A DNA stretch of 64,000 nt from Bacteroidota bacterium (GCA_947477885.1 CANJUD010000006.1:1-64000); one strand, 5' to 3'; numbered from the stretch's first letter, positions 10,557 through 19,888 are shown. The notes: generated by a model from the letters alone, not told the origin. Translations and numbers: made by a program.

Positions 10557-11786
10557 ATGCTACTGCAAAACATATATATGGCATTTGAATCCATCAAGCA
10601 AAACTTGGTGCGGTTTATTATAACTTCTCTTATTATATCAATTGGTATTATGGCTTTGGTTGGAATGCTCACAGCTATTGATAGTATTAAGGCCGGGCTT
10701 ACCAGTCAATATAGTATTTTGGGTGCAAATTCTTTTAATATTAGAAACCGTGGAAGCAATATAAATTTTAGTGGCCGCAGGCAAAAACCCAAAGAATATG
10801 TTGCTATAACCTACCAACAAGCAACTGATTTTAAACGCAGATTTAATTTCCCCGCAACAATTGCAATTAGTGCAACAGCTACGCAAGGAGCAACTATAGA
10901 TTATGGAAGTTTGCATACCAACCCAAATATGATGGTGTTTGGTGGCGATGTAGATTATCTGAATGCAGCAGGATTTAAATTGGAAGGTGGCCGTAATTTT
11001 TCAGGTGACGAATGCGATAAGGGAAGTCATGTATGTATTATAGGAAAAGATATACAAAATAAATTATTCAAATCAGTTGACCCGATCGGAAAATTTATTA
11101 ATGTGAGTAGCATAAGATATAAGATTGTGGGAGCGATGGCAACACGCGGTTCTTCCATAGGTTTTGGTGGCGACAGAATGCTTATCGTTCCCTTATTAAA
11201 TGCACGCAGTCAATTTCCCCGACCCAATCAAAGTCATGTAATAACAGTTGCTGTAAATGATATACCCTTGCTCGATGCAGCAGTTGCCGAAGCAGGTGGA
11301 GCAATGCGTCCCGTGAGGAACTTAAAAGTATTGGAAGAAAATAATTTTGAGATTATGCGTAGCGATGCCGTTACACAAAAGCTTATAGAAAATTTGAGTG
11401 TGGTAACTATTGCTGCTACATTTATCGCACTTATAACACTACTCGGTGCCGCAGTTGGATTGATGAATATATTATTAGTTTCAGTAAACGAACGCACCCG
11501 CGAAATAGGAACCCGCAAAGCCTTGGGAGCAACTAAGCGAGACATCCGCTGGCAGTTCCTCACCGAAGCTATGGTCATCTGTGTGCTAGGTGGACTAGGT
11601 GGAATACTATTAGGAATCGGATTGGGAAATCTAGTCGGAAGATTAGTCGATTCTCCCTTCATCATGCCTTGGGCGTGGACGATTATGGGCATTATAATAT
11701 GCTTGCTTGTGGGATTATTGAGTGGATGGATTCCTGCGAATAAAGCGGCGAAGATGGTACCGGTGGAAGCATTGAGACACGAGTAA
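10557..11786 (+). CDS. ABC transporter permease (MacB/FtsX type)
   Basis: N-terminal MacB-PCD-like region and C-terminal FtsX core NERTREIGTRKALGATKRDI. Confidence 0.92.
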   Translation: MLLQNIYMAFESIKQNLVRFIITSLIISIGIMALVGMLTAIDSIKAGLTSQYSILGANSFNIRNRGSNINFSGRRQKPKEYVAITYQQATDFKRRFNFPATIAISATATQGATIDYGSLHTNPNMMVFGGDVDYLNAAGFKLEGGRNFSGDECDKGSHVCIIGKDIQNKLFKSVDPIGKFINVSSIRYKIVGAMATRGSSIGFGGDRMLIVPLLNARSQFPRPNQSHVITVAVNDIPLLDAAVAEAGGAMRPVRNLKVLEENNFEIMRSDAVTQKLIENLSVVTIAATFIALITLLGAAVGLMNILLVSVNERTREIGTRKALGATKRDIRWQFLTEAMVICVLGGLGGILLGIGLGNLVGRLVDSPFIMPWAWTIMGIIICLLVGLLSGWIPANKAAKMVPVEALRHE

Positions 11787-11814
11787 TTTACGATTGCGGA
11801 TTTACGATTTACGA
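11787..11814 (+). repeat. Heptamer array (left end of putative cassette)
   Basis: TTTACGA TTGCGGA TTTACGA TTTACGA, starting at the base after the TAA of the ABC permease. Confidence 0.75.
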
Positions 11815-11818
11815 TTTT

Positions 11819-12362
11819 GCTGACGCCAGCTATATACACTGCCTGTGGTTGTGTCTTGTGACCAACCACCTGATGTACACTTTATTTTTGAAGTTTGCTG
11901 ACGCTAGCTATATACACTGCCTGTGGTTGTGTCTTGTGACCAACCACCTGGTGTACACTTTATTTTTGAAGTTTGCTGACGCCAGCTATATACACTGCCT
12001 GTGGTTGTGTCTTGTGACCAACCACCTGATGTACACTTTATTTTTGAAGTTTGCTGACGCCAGCTATATACACTGCCTGTGGTTGTGTCTTGTGACCAAC
12101 CACCTGGTGTACACTTTATTTTTGAAGTTTGCTGACGCCAGCTATATACACTGCCTGTGGTTGTGTCTTGTGACCAACCACCTGGTGTACACATTCATTT
12201 TTGAAGTTTGTTTACGCCAGCTATATACACTGCCTGTGGTTGTGTCTTGTGACCAACCACCTGATGTACACTTTATTTTTGAAGTTCTGCCTTTGGTTGG
12301 TGTTTTCACCGACCAAAAGAACCACCTGGTGTACACTTTATTTTTGAAGTTTGCTGACGCTT
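11819..12362. repeat. 78-bp direct tandem repeat array, about 7 copies, each with a hairpin
   Basis: Units start at 11819, 11897, 11975, 12053, 12131, 12210 (78, 78, 78, 78, 79 bp), then a divergent copy 12287-12352 and a partial copy at 12353; each contains GTGGTTGTGTCTTGTGACCAACCAC. Confidence 0.97.
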
Positions 12363-12383
12363 GATTATATAATCGACGAAATA

Positions 12384-12662
12384 CTACATTACATGATCTA
12401 AGATAAAGAAAAATAAAAACTGTAAAAGTATTATAGAAATCAGAATATCTAAAATGGCAACTAGAATATAAAATAGTCCAACAACTCCTTTGGGTAAATT
12501 TTTATAAATATAAACAATGAATGATGCTGATATAATTAATAGCAATATATCTAGTACAAAATAACTATTGCTCTTAATTGGGTAAAAATCAAGAAAAATA
12601 CATAATAGTGCAATATAAACAATGTTTAATGATAGAAATATAAATGAGTTCTTATTATTCAT
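12384..12662 (-). CDS. Small multi-pass membrane protein
   Basis: 92 aa, mostly hydrophobic; overlaps the upstream antitoxin-like ORF by 8 bp. Confidence 0.6.
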   Translation of the reverse strand: MNNKNSFIFLSLNIVYIALLCIFLDFYPIKSNSYFVLDILLLIISASFIVYIYKNLPKGVVGLFYILVAILDILISIILLQFLFFFILDHVM

Positions 12663-12909
12663 TATTATTACTTTCTAATATATATCGCTTCATCTTTTCC
12701 TCCGACACCTCCCTTGTGATATAAGTCTCCTGTCCTTCTGCCAAACGACTGTCCAATGTTGCTTTTTGCTCATCAGTCAGTTCGTACGCGTCTCCAGAAT
12801 CCTCTTCAACTATAATGGTAATGGGCTTGGATTTGAAGGTTGCCTTAATAGCATCAAGCAATTCATTATTAACATCTTGAGCTGAAGCTAAATGATAAGT
12901 GGAGTGCAT
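12655..12909 (-). CDS. Antitoxin-like small acidic protein
   Basis: 84 aa MHSTYHLASAQDVNNELLDAIKATFKSKPITIIVEED...; resembles small Bacteroidota antitoxins by eye. Confidence 0.55.
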   Translation of the reverse strand: MHSTYHLASAQDVNNELLDAIKATFKSKPITIIVEEDSGDAYELTDEQKATLDSRLAEGQETYITREVSEEKMKRYILESNNNE

Positions 12910-12958
12910 CGGTTTTTATTTATAGATTTCTATTGCAAATATATTATCATTCCAATCA

Positions 12959-12998
12959 GGCGTCAGCCAAATCGTACATCGTACATCGTAAATCGTAC
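12959..12998 (-). repeat. Heptamer array plus GGCTGACGCC, inverted relative to 11801-11826
   Basis: GGCGTCAGCC AA ATCGTAC ATCGTAC ATCGTAA ATCGTAC. Confidence 0.75.
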
Positions 12999-13086
12999 AT
13001 ACATAACGCATTGTATTTTGTGCAAAAACTGTATGTAACGCCACCAATTGCTTCGCTAATTTCGCATAACATTTATAAATTAGACC

Positions 13087-15729
13087 ATGCTGAACAAAAT
13101 CATATTAATTAATACCAAAGTATATCAAAAAGCCGAAATCAACTTGGGCGATTGCGATTCGCTGCAATTGGTGGGGCCGAACAACGTGGGCAAATCGACC
13201 CTGATTTACGCACTCAACTTTTTGTTTATTGTTGATGGCAACAAGATGACCTTTAGTGGTCAGCGTCGTGGTGACAAGGAAACCCTGCACCATTATTTCC
13301 CATCGCCCAACCAGAGTTATATATTGTTCGAGATTCACAAAAAATCATACTATACCATTTTGGTGAAACGTGACAGTGACAGCAACCTCGAGTATTATAG
13401 GATTGACAGTGCTTATGATAAAGATTACTTTATCGATGCCGATAATAAGCTGATGAAGTTTGAAGAGGTGAAGGAAAACCTTACCAAACAAGGTGTTACC
13501 TTATATGAGTACAAAGACAAGCGTGAGGTATTTATGGAAGTATACCAACGTGGCCGTAAGAACAATGGTGTGGTATGGTTGGATGACAAGGTGAGAATGG
13601 ATGGCCTCAGCAATAACTTCTCTAAAATTTATCGTTACCTTATTAATACCAAACTCATCACCAACAAAAATCTGAAAGAAGCTTTATTGATTTCGGATAA
13701 CAGAGAAATGGAGGAATTGAATTTCTCGCAAAAAAACAAAAAAGATATAACTGACCTTTCTCGCATTAATAATGAGATAAGAAATATAAAAGCCGTTCGT
13801 GGCGATTTTGAAGAGTTCAGAGACTCTGTAGGACAATATGCTGCCAGGCACAAAGCCATTAGTGAACTTTATTATGCTTTCTGCAAGCAGTATGAAGATA
13901 CCGTGCCAGCCTTGCAAGACAATGTGATGAAGGAACGCAGCGAGATGGATCGTGTGCGCATGTATATAAGTGAGGAGTTAAATCCAAAGCAAGAAGACTT
14001 GACACGCAGACAAGGAAAAAATGATTCGGATACAGAAAATAAAACGTTTCAATTATTAGAAAAAGAAAATAAACTGAAACTAATTAACAGTTATGAAGGC
14101 GTTCCGATTCTGAATGAAATGCTGGCAAACTATGATAAAACTCGTAAAGAAATAGAAAGCCGCATTACGATGGTTGATATACAAAACTTAACCACCCCAT
14201 TATTAGAGCAAAAAATAAAAACATTAAAGGAAAGAGTACACTTACACGAGCAACAAATTAATAATTATAAAAATTTATTAATACATAATATTGCTGAGAA
14301 AGAATCTGACAGAAAGCTTTTGAATACCATATTCAGCGAGCAAGTGAGCACTTTGCCAATTGGTAATATATTAAAGAAAATTAGCAAGACCGGAAAGAAA
14401 CTAAATCTGTTCGATGGTGAAATAGATACAAAAGGATTGGTAATAAAAGACCTAAAAACGATAGAAGAACTTAAAGCAGAATTGGCAGATTATACACTCG
14501 ATTTGCAACAACAAGAAGTATTGTTAAAAGTAGTACAAGACAAACAAAAAACACAAGATGAACTTGAACATATACTTCGCGAAATTGAGTTGATTAAATT
14601 CAAATTGGCTGAGCTAAAAACCAGACCCAAATTAACCGAAAGTATTACAACAATTAAAGACGAAGTAAAAGAATTATTGTTGACCAAAAAGAATTTAGAA
14701 CAACAATCGAGCGGAATTAAAAAAGATATAGAAGCCCAACAACTTCGCCTAGAAGAAGCCCGGAGCAACAGGGACAGATACGAAAACCGTTTGACCGAAA
14801 TTCAAAGTTTTAAAATGGAATTGGAAAGCATGGGACTCACCTCTTTGGAAGCAGAAAGTGAATTGGATTTGGACAGATTATATAAGCGTATCAAACTGCA
14901 AACTGATGAACGTAATATATTAAAATCGAAAAAAGATAGTCTGTTTAATAAGCTTAAAGAGAAATTAGTAAGCAACTTTGCCAGCGAACAAGAGTTCATC
15001 AGTTATTATGATGAAGAAATTGGATTGATTGATAGCAAAGAACGCAGTATAGAAGGTTTGTTAGAAAGTATCAGTACCCAGTTTGCAAATCCTGCATATA
15101 CTTTATTAAAACGTTTTGAAGAGTTCCAAGAATTCATCGTAAATAATTTCAATGAGAAACTTGGCAAAACTAGAATTTCAGATATCGAATCTTTGCGAAT
15201 AGAGTTGATAGAAAATCGCAGACTAATGGATGAGTTGAAAAAAATTAGTCAGATACAAGAAGTAAAAGGACAATTAATGTTCGACTTCGACCAAAGTGAA
15301 AACTTGCAAATATTGAATCACTATTTAGATACCAGCAAGAAAATAAAATTCGAAGATTTGTTTGATATGACACTTCACCTAACCCGCAAAGGACAAAGTC
15401 GTCCCGTGGATTTGAGTGAACAGATAGAAAGTGATGGAACAGATAAAATGATACGTTTGGTAATAGTAATGAATATAATAAATCGTTTGGCAATTACTGA
15501 TGAAGAAAATCGTATCGCATTGTTTATAGACGAGGTGGCAACCATCGACAAACAGAACAGACCTGAGTTAGTGCGTTTCTGTCGTGAGCATCACTTCATT
15601 CCCATTTTTGCAGCACCTGATGCCGTTCCAGGATTTGGAAAATATTACTTTATATATCCATCTGCCGGCAAAATTAGTATCAACGAACACCACCATGCAG
15701 TATATGCCGAACCTGCTATGTTAAATTAA
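13087..15729 (+). CDS. SMC-like coiled-coil ATPase, MksB/MukB-like
   Basis: 880 aa; Walker A GPNNVGKST, long coiled coil, C-terminal ESDGTDKMIRL and Walker B RIALFIDEVATID. Confidence 0.75.
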   Translation: MLNKIILINTKVYQKAEINLGDCDSLQLVGPNNVGKSTLIYALNFLFIVDGNKMTFSGQRRGDKETLHHYFPSPNQSYILFEIHKKSYYTILVKRDSDSNLEYYRIDSAYDKDYFIDADNKLMKFEEVKENLTKQGVTLYEYKDKREVFMEVYQRGRKNNGVVWLDDKVRMDGLSNNFSKIYRYLINTKLITNKNLKEALLISDNREMEELNFSQKNKKDITDLSRINNEIRNIKAVRGDFEEFRDSVGQYAARHKAISELYYAFCKQYEDTVPALQDNVMKERSEMDRVRMYISEELNPKQEDLTRRQGKNDSDTENKTFQLLEKENKLKLINSYEGVPILNEMLANYDKTRKEIESRITMVDIQNLTTPLLEQKIKTLKERVHLHEQQINNYKNLLIHNIAEKESDRKLLNTIFSEQVSTLPIGNILKKISKTGKKLNLFDGEIDTKGLVIKDLKTIEELKAELADYTLDLQQQEVLLKVVQDKQKTQDELEHILREIELIKFKLAELKTRPKLTESITTIKDEVKELLLTKKNLEQQSSGIKKDIEAQQLRLEEARSNRDRYENRLTEIQSFKMELESMGLTSLEAESELDLDRLYKRIKLQTDERNILKSKKDSLFNKLKEKLVSNFASEQEFISYYDEEIGLIDSKERSIEGLLESISTQFANPAYTLLKRFEEFQEFIVNNFNEKLGKTRISDIESLRIELIENRRLMDELKKISQIQEVKGQLMFDFDQSENLQILNHYLDTSKKIKFEDLFDMTLHLTRKGQSRPVDLSEQIESDGTDKMIRLVIVMNIINRLAITDEENRIALFIDEVATIDKQNRPELVRFCREHHFIPIFAAPDAVPGFGKYYFIYPSAGKISINEHHHAVYAEPAMLN

Positions 15730-15747
15730 TTATATATAATAAATAAC

Positions 15748-16938
15748 ATGCAAGCAGAACCCAAAACCATACTCAATTTTTTAGCTACGCATTTCGATGC
15801 GATGGTATATTTATTTGAGAAACAAAATACAGAAGGCAGTATTCCAATCCGTTCGTTCAGAGAATTTGAGTTGCGATTTGGACAAATAGAACACCAACTT
15901 TTCGATTATAAAATACTTCGCATGGTGGGCGATGATGCGGAGTTTAGCGGTGAGATATATAATCTTTTCCAGTTTGTATTGCGTGAGTTCAAACCCATGC
16001 TACCAGAGGCAATCGAGAAGTATAATAATAGTATCGGAAGTTTATTTAAACTGATTGTAGAAAATATCAATGGCGATAAAGTTATCTTATCAAAACGTTT
16101 GGATGAATTATATAGTGAGATATTTGCATTTCTTGAATCAGTCGAAAAAAACACGCTGAGATTACTAGCTGAAACACGTGAATTAAAATCGAACGTAAGC
16201 AAAATCGACTATAAAGAAAAAGTAGAAAAAGCTACATTTTGGATTGAGTATTATATACAACCACTCAATGCGATTTTAGATATCAATCAACCATTAAGTG
16301 TAGTGAGTCAGTTGTTGGGAGTTTCAAATTTTTTAAATGTAAAACGACTCAATTTCCATGATGAAACTATTAGAAAACAATTTGAAAAAATATATTTCTT
16401 TTTAGTACAAACCAATCACGATTTATTGAATCAATCAAAAATATTGACCAATGAATTATTGCCTTTAATAGAACGCATACGTACCGAAAGCCTTATCCTT
16501 ACTGGCTGGATAGAGTTCTTGAAAAAACCAAACAGGGTGCAAACACCACCCATGCTTAAGGTAACGCGAGACAATCCATATAGTAATGAGATGTATTATC
16601 ATGCCAAAGAATTTGTGATGCAATTCCAAAATGTGGAAGATATTATCATGACCGAAGAACTGATAAAAGATGAGATGTGGATTTTCAATAAAGATAAATA
16701 TAAACAAGATCTTATTAACCAAATGCCCGTCAACGATTTTTTCAAATGGGCTTCCGCTTCACTCAAAAATGACTACAATCAAATAGAAACAGAAAAGTTG
16801 TTTTCTATGACTTCTCTTTTGTTTGAAGACGACCTCACCAAAGAATTCGACCCTCTTGACAAGCACACCACAGTAAGAACAACACACGTAACCTTAAAAG
16901 TACCCAAAATAAAAATATATCAATATGGAATATCCTAA
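15748..16938 (+). CDS. Kleisin-like subunit (MksF/MukF-like candidate)
   Basis: 396 aa, helical; lies between the SMC-like and MksE-like genes and overlaps the next ORF. Confidence 0.55.
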   Translation: MQAEPKTILNFLATHFDAMVYLFEKQNTEGSIPIRSFREFELRFGQIEHQLFDYKILRMVGDDAEFSGEIYNLFQFVLREFKPMLPEAIEKYNNSIGSLFKLIVENINGDKVILSKRLDELYSEIFAFLESVEKNTLRLLAETRELKSNVSKIDYKEKVEKATFWIEYYIQPLNAILDINQPLSVVSQLLGVSNFLNVKRLNFHDETIRKQFEKIYFFLVQTNHDLLNQSKILTNELLPLIERIRTESLILTGWIEFLKKPNRVQTPPMLKVTRDNPYSNEMYYHAKEFVMQFQNVEDIIMTEELIKDEMWIFNKDKYKQDLINQMPVNDFFKWASASLKNDYNQIETEKLFSMTSLLFEDDLTKEFDPLDKHTTVRTTHVTLKVPKIKIYQYGIS

Positions 16939-17485
16939 ACAACATAAATTAATAGTGAGCGAGTTGATGGCCGGAAAATTCTTGCTACGCAACGAAATGG
17001 ATTTTGAAACTTTGAAACAAAACAAAGATTTTTATATATCTTTTTTCAAAGAAAGTTTTGGATATGGTTTGCAAATAGAAAGCGAATATGCGTACTTAAT
17101 TAGTTTCGAAACCAAAGAGCAATTCTCCAGAGATGTATGTGTTTTAATGGCGGTGCTAAGTTACGAGCTTGATAAAGATGGCAAGAACTTTATGGACCAA
17201 CTAAACTATACACCATTTGAATACGACCAAATAGATAGTTACTTCGAAAACTCATCATATCAAGACCTGATAAAAGCCAACAAACAATTGCGTGACTCTG
17301 AATCGCGGAGACAATTTTTACGCACCATGGCCAACAGAAATATTATAGAAAAAGTAGGCGAACAGCAATTCATGTTCACCCCCGCACTAAAAGTTTTCAT
17401 CGATTTCGCAGTCGATTTTGCCCAGGGAAGACTGGAGCAGGCGAGTGTGAGTTTGGATGATGTGGAGGGAAGTGAGGAGGAATAA
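16925..17485 (+). CDS. MksE/MukE-like wHTH subunit
   Basis: 186 aa; MEYPKQHKLIVSELMAGKFLLRNEMDFETLKQNKDFYISFF resembles MksE-type proteins; operon position. Confidence 0.6.
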   Translation: MEYPKQHKLIVSELMAGKFLLRNEMDFETLKQNKDFYISFFKESFGYGLQIESEYAYLISFETKEQFSRDVCVLMAVLSYELDKDGKNFMDQLNYTPFEYDQIDSYFENSSYQDLIKANKQLRDSESRRQFLRTMANRNIIEKVGEQQFMFTPALKVFIDFAVDFAQGRLEQASVSLDDVEGSEEE

Positions 17486-17546
17486 AATACTTGTTCCGTC
17501 GGCTGAAGCCAGAGGGCAATAGATAACTGTATCAACTACTAGTCAA

Positions 17547-17602
17547 CTTCTGACTTCGGTCTTCTAGTTTCTAACTGACCACTGTCTACTGATTACTGTT
17601 TA
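17547..17602. repeat. Degenerate heptamer array (8 units)
   Basis: CTTCTGA CTTCGGT CTTCTAG TTTCTAA CTGACCA CTGTCTA CTGATTA CTGTTTA. Confidence 0.75.
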
Positions 17603-17656
17603 CTAATTTTTATTTCCGCATGCAACCATTTATCTTTGCAAAGGGTCTTCTACAAA

Positions 17657-18724
17657 ATGAAAAGAATTTACAGTATCATCTTGCTCTTATTTATCGCTGG
17701 CCGCGGCATGGCACAAGTGGGCGGTTCACAAATTTTTACTTTTCTTAAATTACCGCCTTCCGCACGGGTGGCTGCTCTTGGCGGGTCCTGTATACAGGTG
17801 ATGGATGATGATGTGGCCAACGTGCAGCAGAATCCTGCGTTGCTCAATCCGCAGATGCACATGCAGCTTAGCACCAACTGGGTTAATTATCTAGCAGATA
17901 TAAAGTTCGGATATTTTGGAACTGCTTATTCCTTGAAAAAATATGGAAACATAGCGATCGGATTACAGTATATAAACTACGGTAATTTTAATGGCTATGA
18001 TGAATCGCAAAACCCAACGGGAGTTTTTAAAGCGGGAGAAAATGCATTCAATATCGCGTATTCAAAATCATATAATAAATGGGTGAACTTTGGTGTGGGT
18101 GCAAAATATATATCGGCGAACTATGGTGGGAATCACTCCACTGGCATGGCAGTAGATGCAGGTGTGAATGTGCGTAGCGGTGACAGTTTATTTGATGCTG
18201 CACTGGTATTTCGCAATTTTGGAACACAATTCAAAACCTTTAATGGTGTGGATGGAAAAGAACCATTACCTTATGAGTTGCAAGCAGGTTTAAGTTTTAA
18301 ACCTAGGCATATGCCCATCCGTTTTCTGTTTACGGGAACCAATTTGCAAACTAATGCAACTACTTATATCAATAACAATAAACCGCGTCAGGTTTCTTTA
18401 GAAACTGGTGAAGAAATTATTCCAAAAGTAAGTGTAGCACAAAAAGTTTTTAGTCATATTACTGTGGCAACAGAATTTATATTGGGCAAAAGTTTACGCT
18501 TACGTATGGGCCTAAACCCACGAATGCGTGGCGACATGAAGCTTGATGAAATAAAAGGCCTTTCAGGTTTCTCATGGGGAGTGGGATTTAAAGTAAAACG
18601 TTTTGCTGTATCATATGGCGGTGCAATGTATACACCCGGAATTACTACAGGGCATTTTTCGTTGCAGTTGAATATGGATAATTTTAGGTGGGTGAGAACA
18701 CCTCCACCTATGCACAGTTTTTAA
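17657..18724 (+). CDS. porQ: Type IX secretion system protein PorQ
   Basis: MKRIYSIILLLF signal peptide; FLKLPPSARVAALGGSCI; PorQ/PorV-like barrel; start placed at internal ATG 17657 rather than 17636. Confidence 0.85.
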   Translation: MKRIYSIILLLFIAGRGMAQVGGSQIFTFLKLPPSARVAALGGSCIQVMDDDVANVQQNPALLNPQMHMQLSTNWVNYLADIKFGYFGTAYSLKKYGNIAIGLQYINYGNFNGYDESQNPTGVFKAGENAFNIAYSKSYNKWVNFGVGAKYISANYGGNHSTGMAVDAGVNVRSGDSLFDAALVFRNFGTQFKTFNGVDGKEPLPYELQAGLSFKPRHMPIRFLFTGTNLQTNATTYINNNKPRQVSLETGEEIIPKVSVAQKVFSHITVATEFILGKSLRLRMGLNPRMRGDMKLDEIKGLSGFSWGVGFKVKRFAVSYGGAMYTPGITTGHFSLQLNMDNFRWVRTPPPMHSF

Positions 18725-18817
18725 TTTGAAAAAGGTATAAAGACAAAAGAGTTCTCTTGTTTAATACAATAATCAAAAAAAGTTTTTTATATTTGTTCCT
18801 TTAAACAACCCTTCTTA

Positions 18818-19048
18818 ATGAAAACATTGAATATTTCTATATCTGAACTTGAATTCAACAAATTTGGGTTGAGTAAAGAGAAACTCTCATTCAAAGAATT
18901 TATCGAACTTGTTAGCCAAGAATTCTCGAGACAAACATTGAATAAATGCATGGAACTATCAGACAAACATGGACTTTCTAAAATGACAATCGATGAAATC
19001 TCGAAAGAAGTGAAAGCTGTAAGGAGGAATGCAAAGGGTCGTAATTGA
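18818..19048 (+). CDS. Putative antitoxin of a PIN-type TA pair
   Basis: 76 aa; overlaps the downstream PIN-like gene start (ATG at 19029). Confidence 0.55.
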   Translation: MKTLNISISELEFNKFGLSKEKLSFKEFIELVSQEFSRQTLNKCMELSDKHGLSKMTIDEISKEVKAVRRNAKGRN

Positions 19049-19423
19049 TATGAATGTTTTGGTTTCTGCTCTAATACAGAGAAGTTATCCCTATAAAATC
19101 ATTAATGAACTTTTTTCGCAAACAAGATAAAATTATGTCTTTCGGATGAATTATTTTTCGAATATTATGAAGTATTAAATCGGAAAAAATTTTCAAAGTA
19201 TCCTGATTTTATTTTAAATGCAGAACTTTTATTAGCTGACATTGAAACAAAAGCTACAAAATACTTTCCTAAAAATACTTTGACAATAATTAGTGATATG
19301 GATGACAACAAACTATTGGAACTTTCTGATGAATGCAACGCTAATTTTCTTATAACAGGAAATACAAATGATTTTACAATGACGAAATTTAAGAAAACGA
19401 AAATTGTTACTCCAAGTGAGTAG
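19029..19423 (+). pseudogene. PIN-domain toxin, frameshifted
   Basis: MQRVVIDMNVLVSALIQRSYPYKIINELFSQTR* then, shifted frame, KLCLSDELFFEYYEVLNRKKFSKYP...TIISDMDDNKLLELSDECNANFLITGNTNDF...KIVTPSE*. Confidence 0.85.
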
Positions 19424-19456
19424 TGGGAAATACACAAACCATACTGATTTAAATAA

Positions 19457-19717
19457 ATGACAACGCTCTTAAAAAATAAAACCATTTGCATTGAAAAAAT
19501 ACTATTTGATGTACCTGGTAAAATCACACTCAAATTAGAGGATGGCAGAATAATTATAACACCTTTAAGATATTTTCCAGAGATTCAAAAACTAAGCGTT
19601 GATAAACGAAAAAAATATACAATTGTTGATGACAGGACGATACTGTTCTCATATTCCGATTCTATATATCATCTTGAAGATTTTATGGGACTGGAGAATA
19701 ACTGGAGACAACGGTAG
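19457..19717 (+). CDS. DUF2442-like protein
   Basis: 86 aa; LEDGRIIITPLRYFPEIQKLS. Confidence 0.65.
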   Translation: MTTLLKNKTICIEKILFDVPGKITLKLEDGRIIITPLRYFPEIQKLSVDKRKKYTIVDDRTILFSYSDSIYHLEDFMGLENNWRQR

Positions 19718-19741
19718 AAGTTTTTACAATGCACGGCTAAC

Positions 19742-19888
19742 ATGAAAAACAAAATAAGTTCCGTTCCAAGCGATACAAAGCACCTCTCTCCCCGAATTAA
19801 AAAATTACTTGGAGTTCTAAAATTGCCAAAAGATTTTGACTATAAAAAAACTTTAGAAGCAGCATTGAAAAAAAGGTATATTAAATAA
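19742..19888 (+). CDS. Small ORF (48 aa), accessory/antitoxin-like
   Basis: MKNKISSVPSDTKHLSPRIKKLLGVLKLPKDFDYKKTLEAALKKRYIK; not in supplied ORF track. Confidence 0.45.
   Translation: MKNKISSVPSDTKHLSPRIKKLLGVLKLPKDFDYKKTLEAALKKRYIK

Noticed and set aside
11819-12362. CRISPR array
   Set aside because: Units are contiguous near-identical 78-bp direct repeats with no unique spacers, and no cas genes are present.
11849-12364. 171-aa plus-strand ORF and 96/64-aa minus-strand ORFs across the 78-bp array
   Set aside because: The 78-bp unit is 26 codons, so open frames on both strands follow from the repeat length. No independent coding signal.
13087-17485. Complete Wadjet (JetABCD) defence system
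   Set aside because: No JetD/MksG-like gene is visible; the operon is followed by porQ. Only an MksBFE-like assignment is supported.
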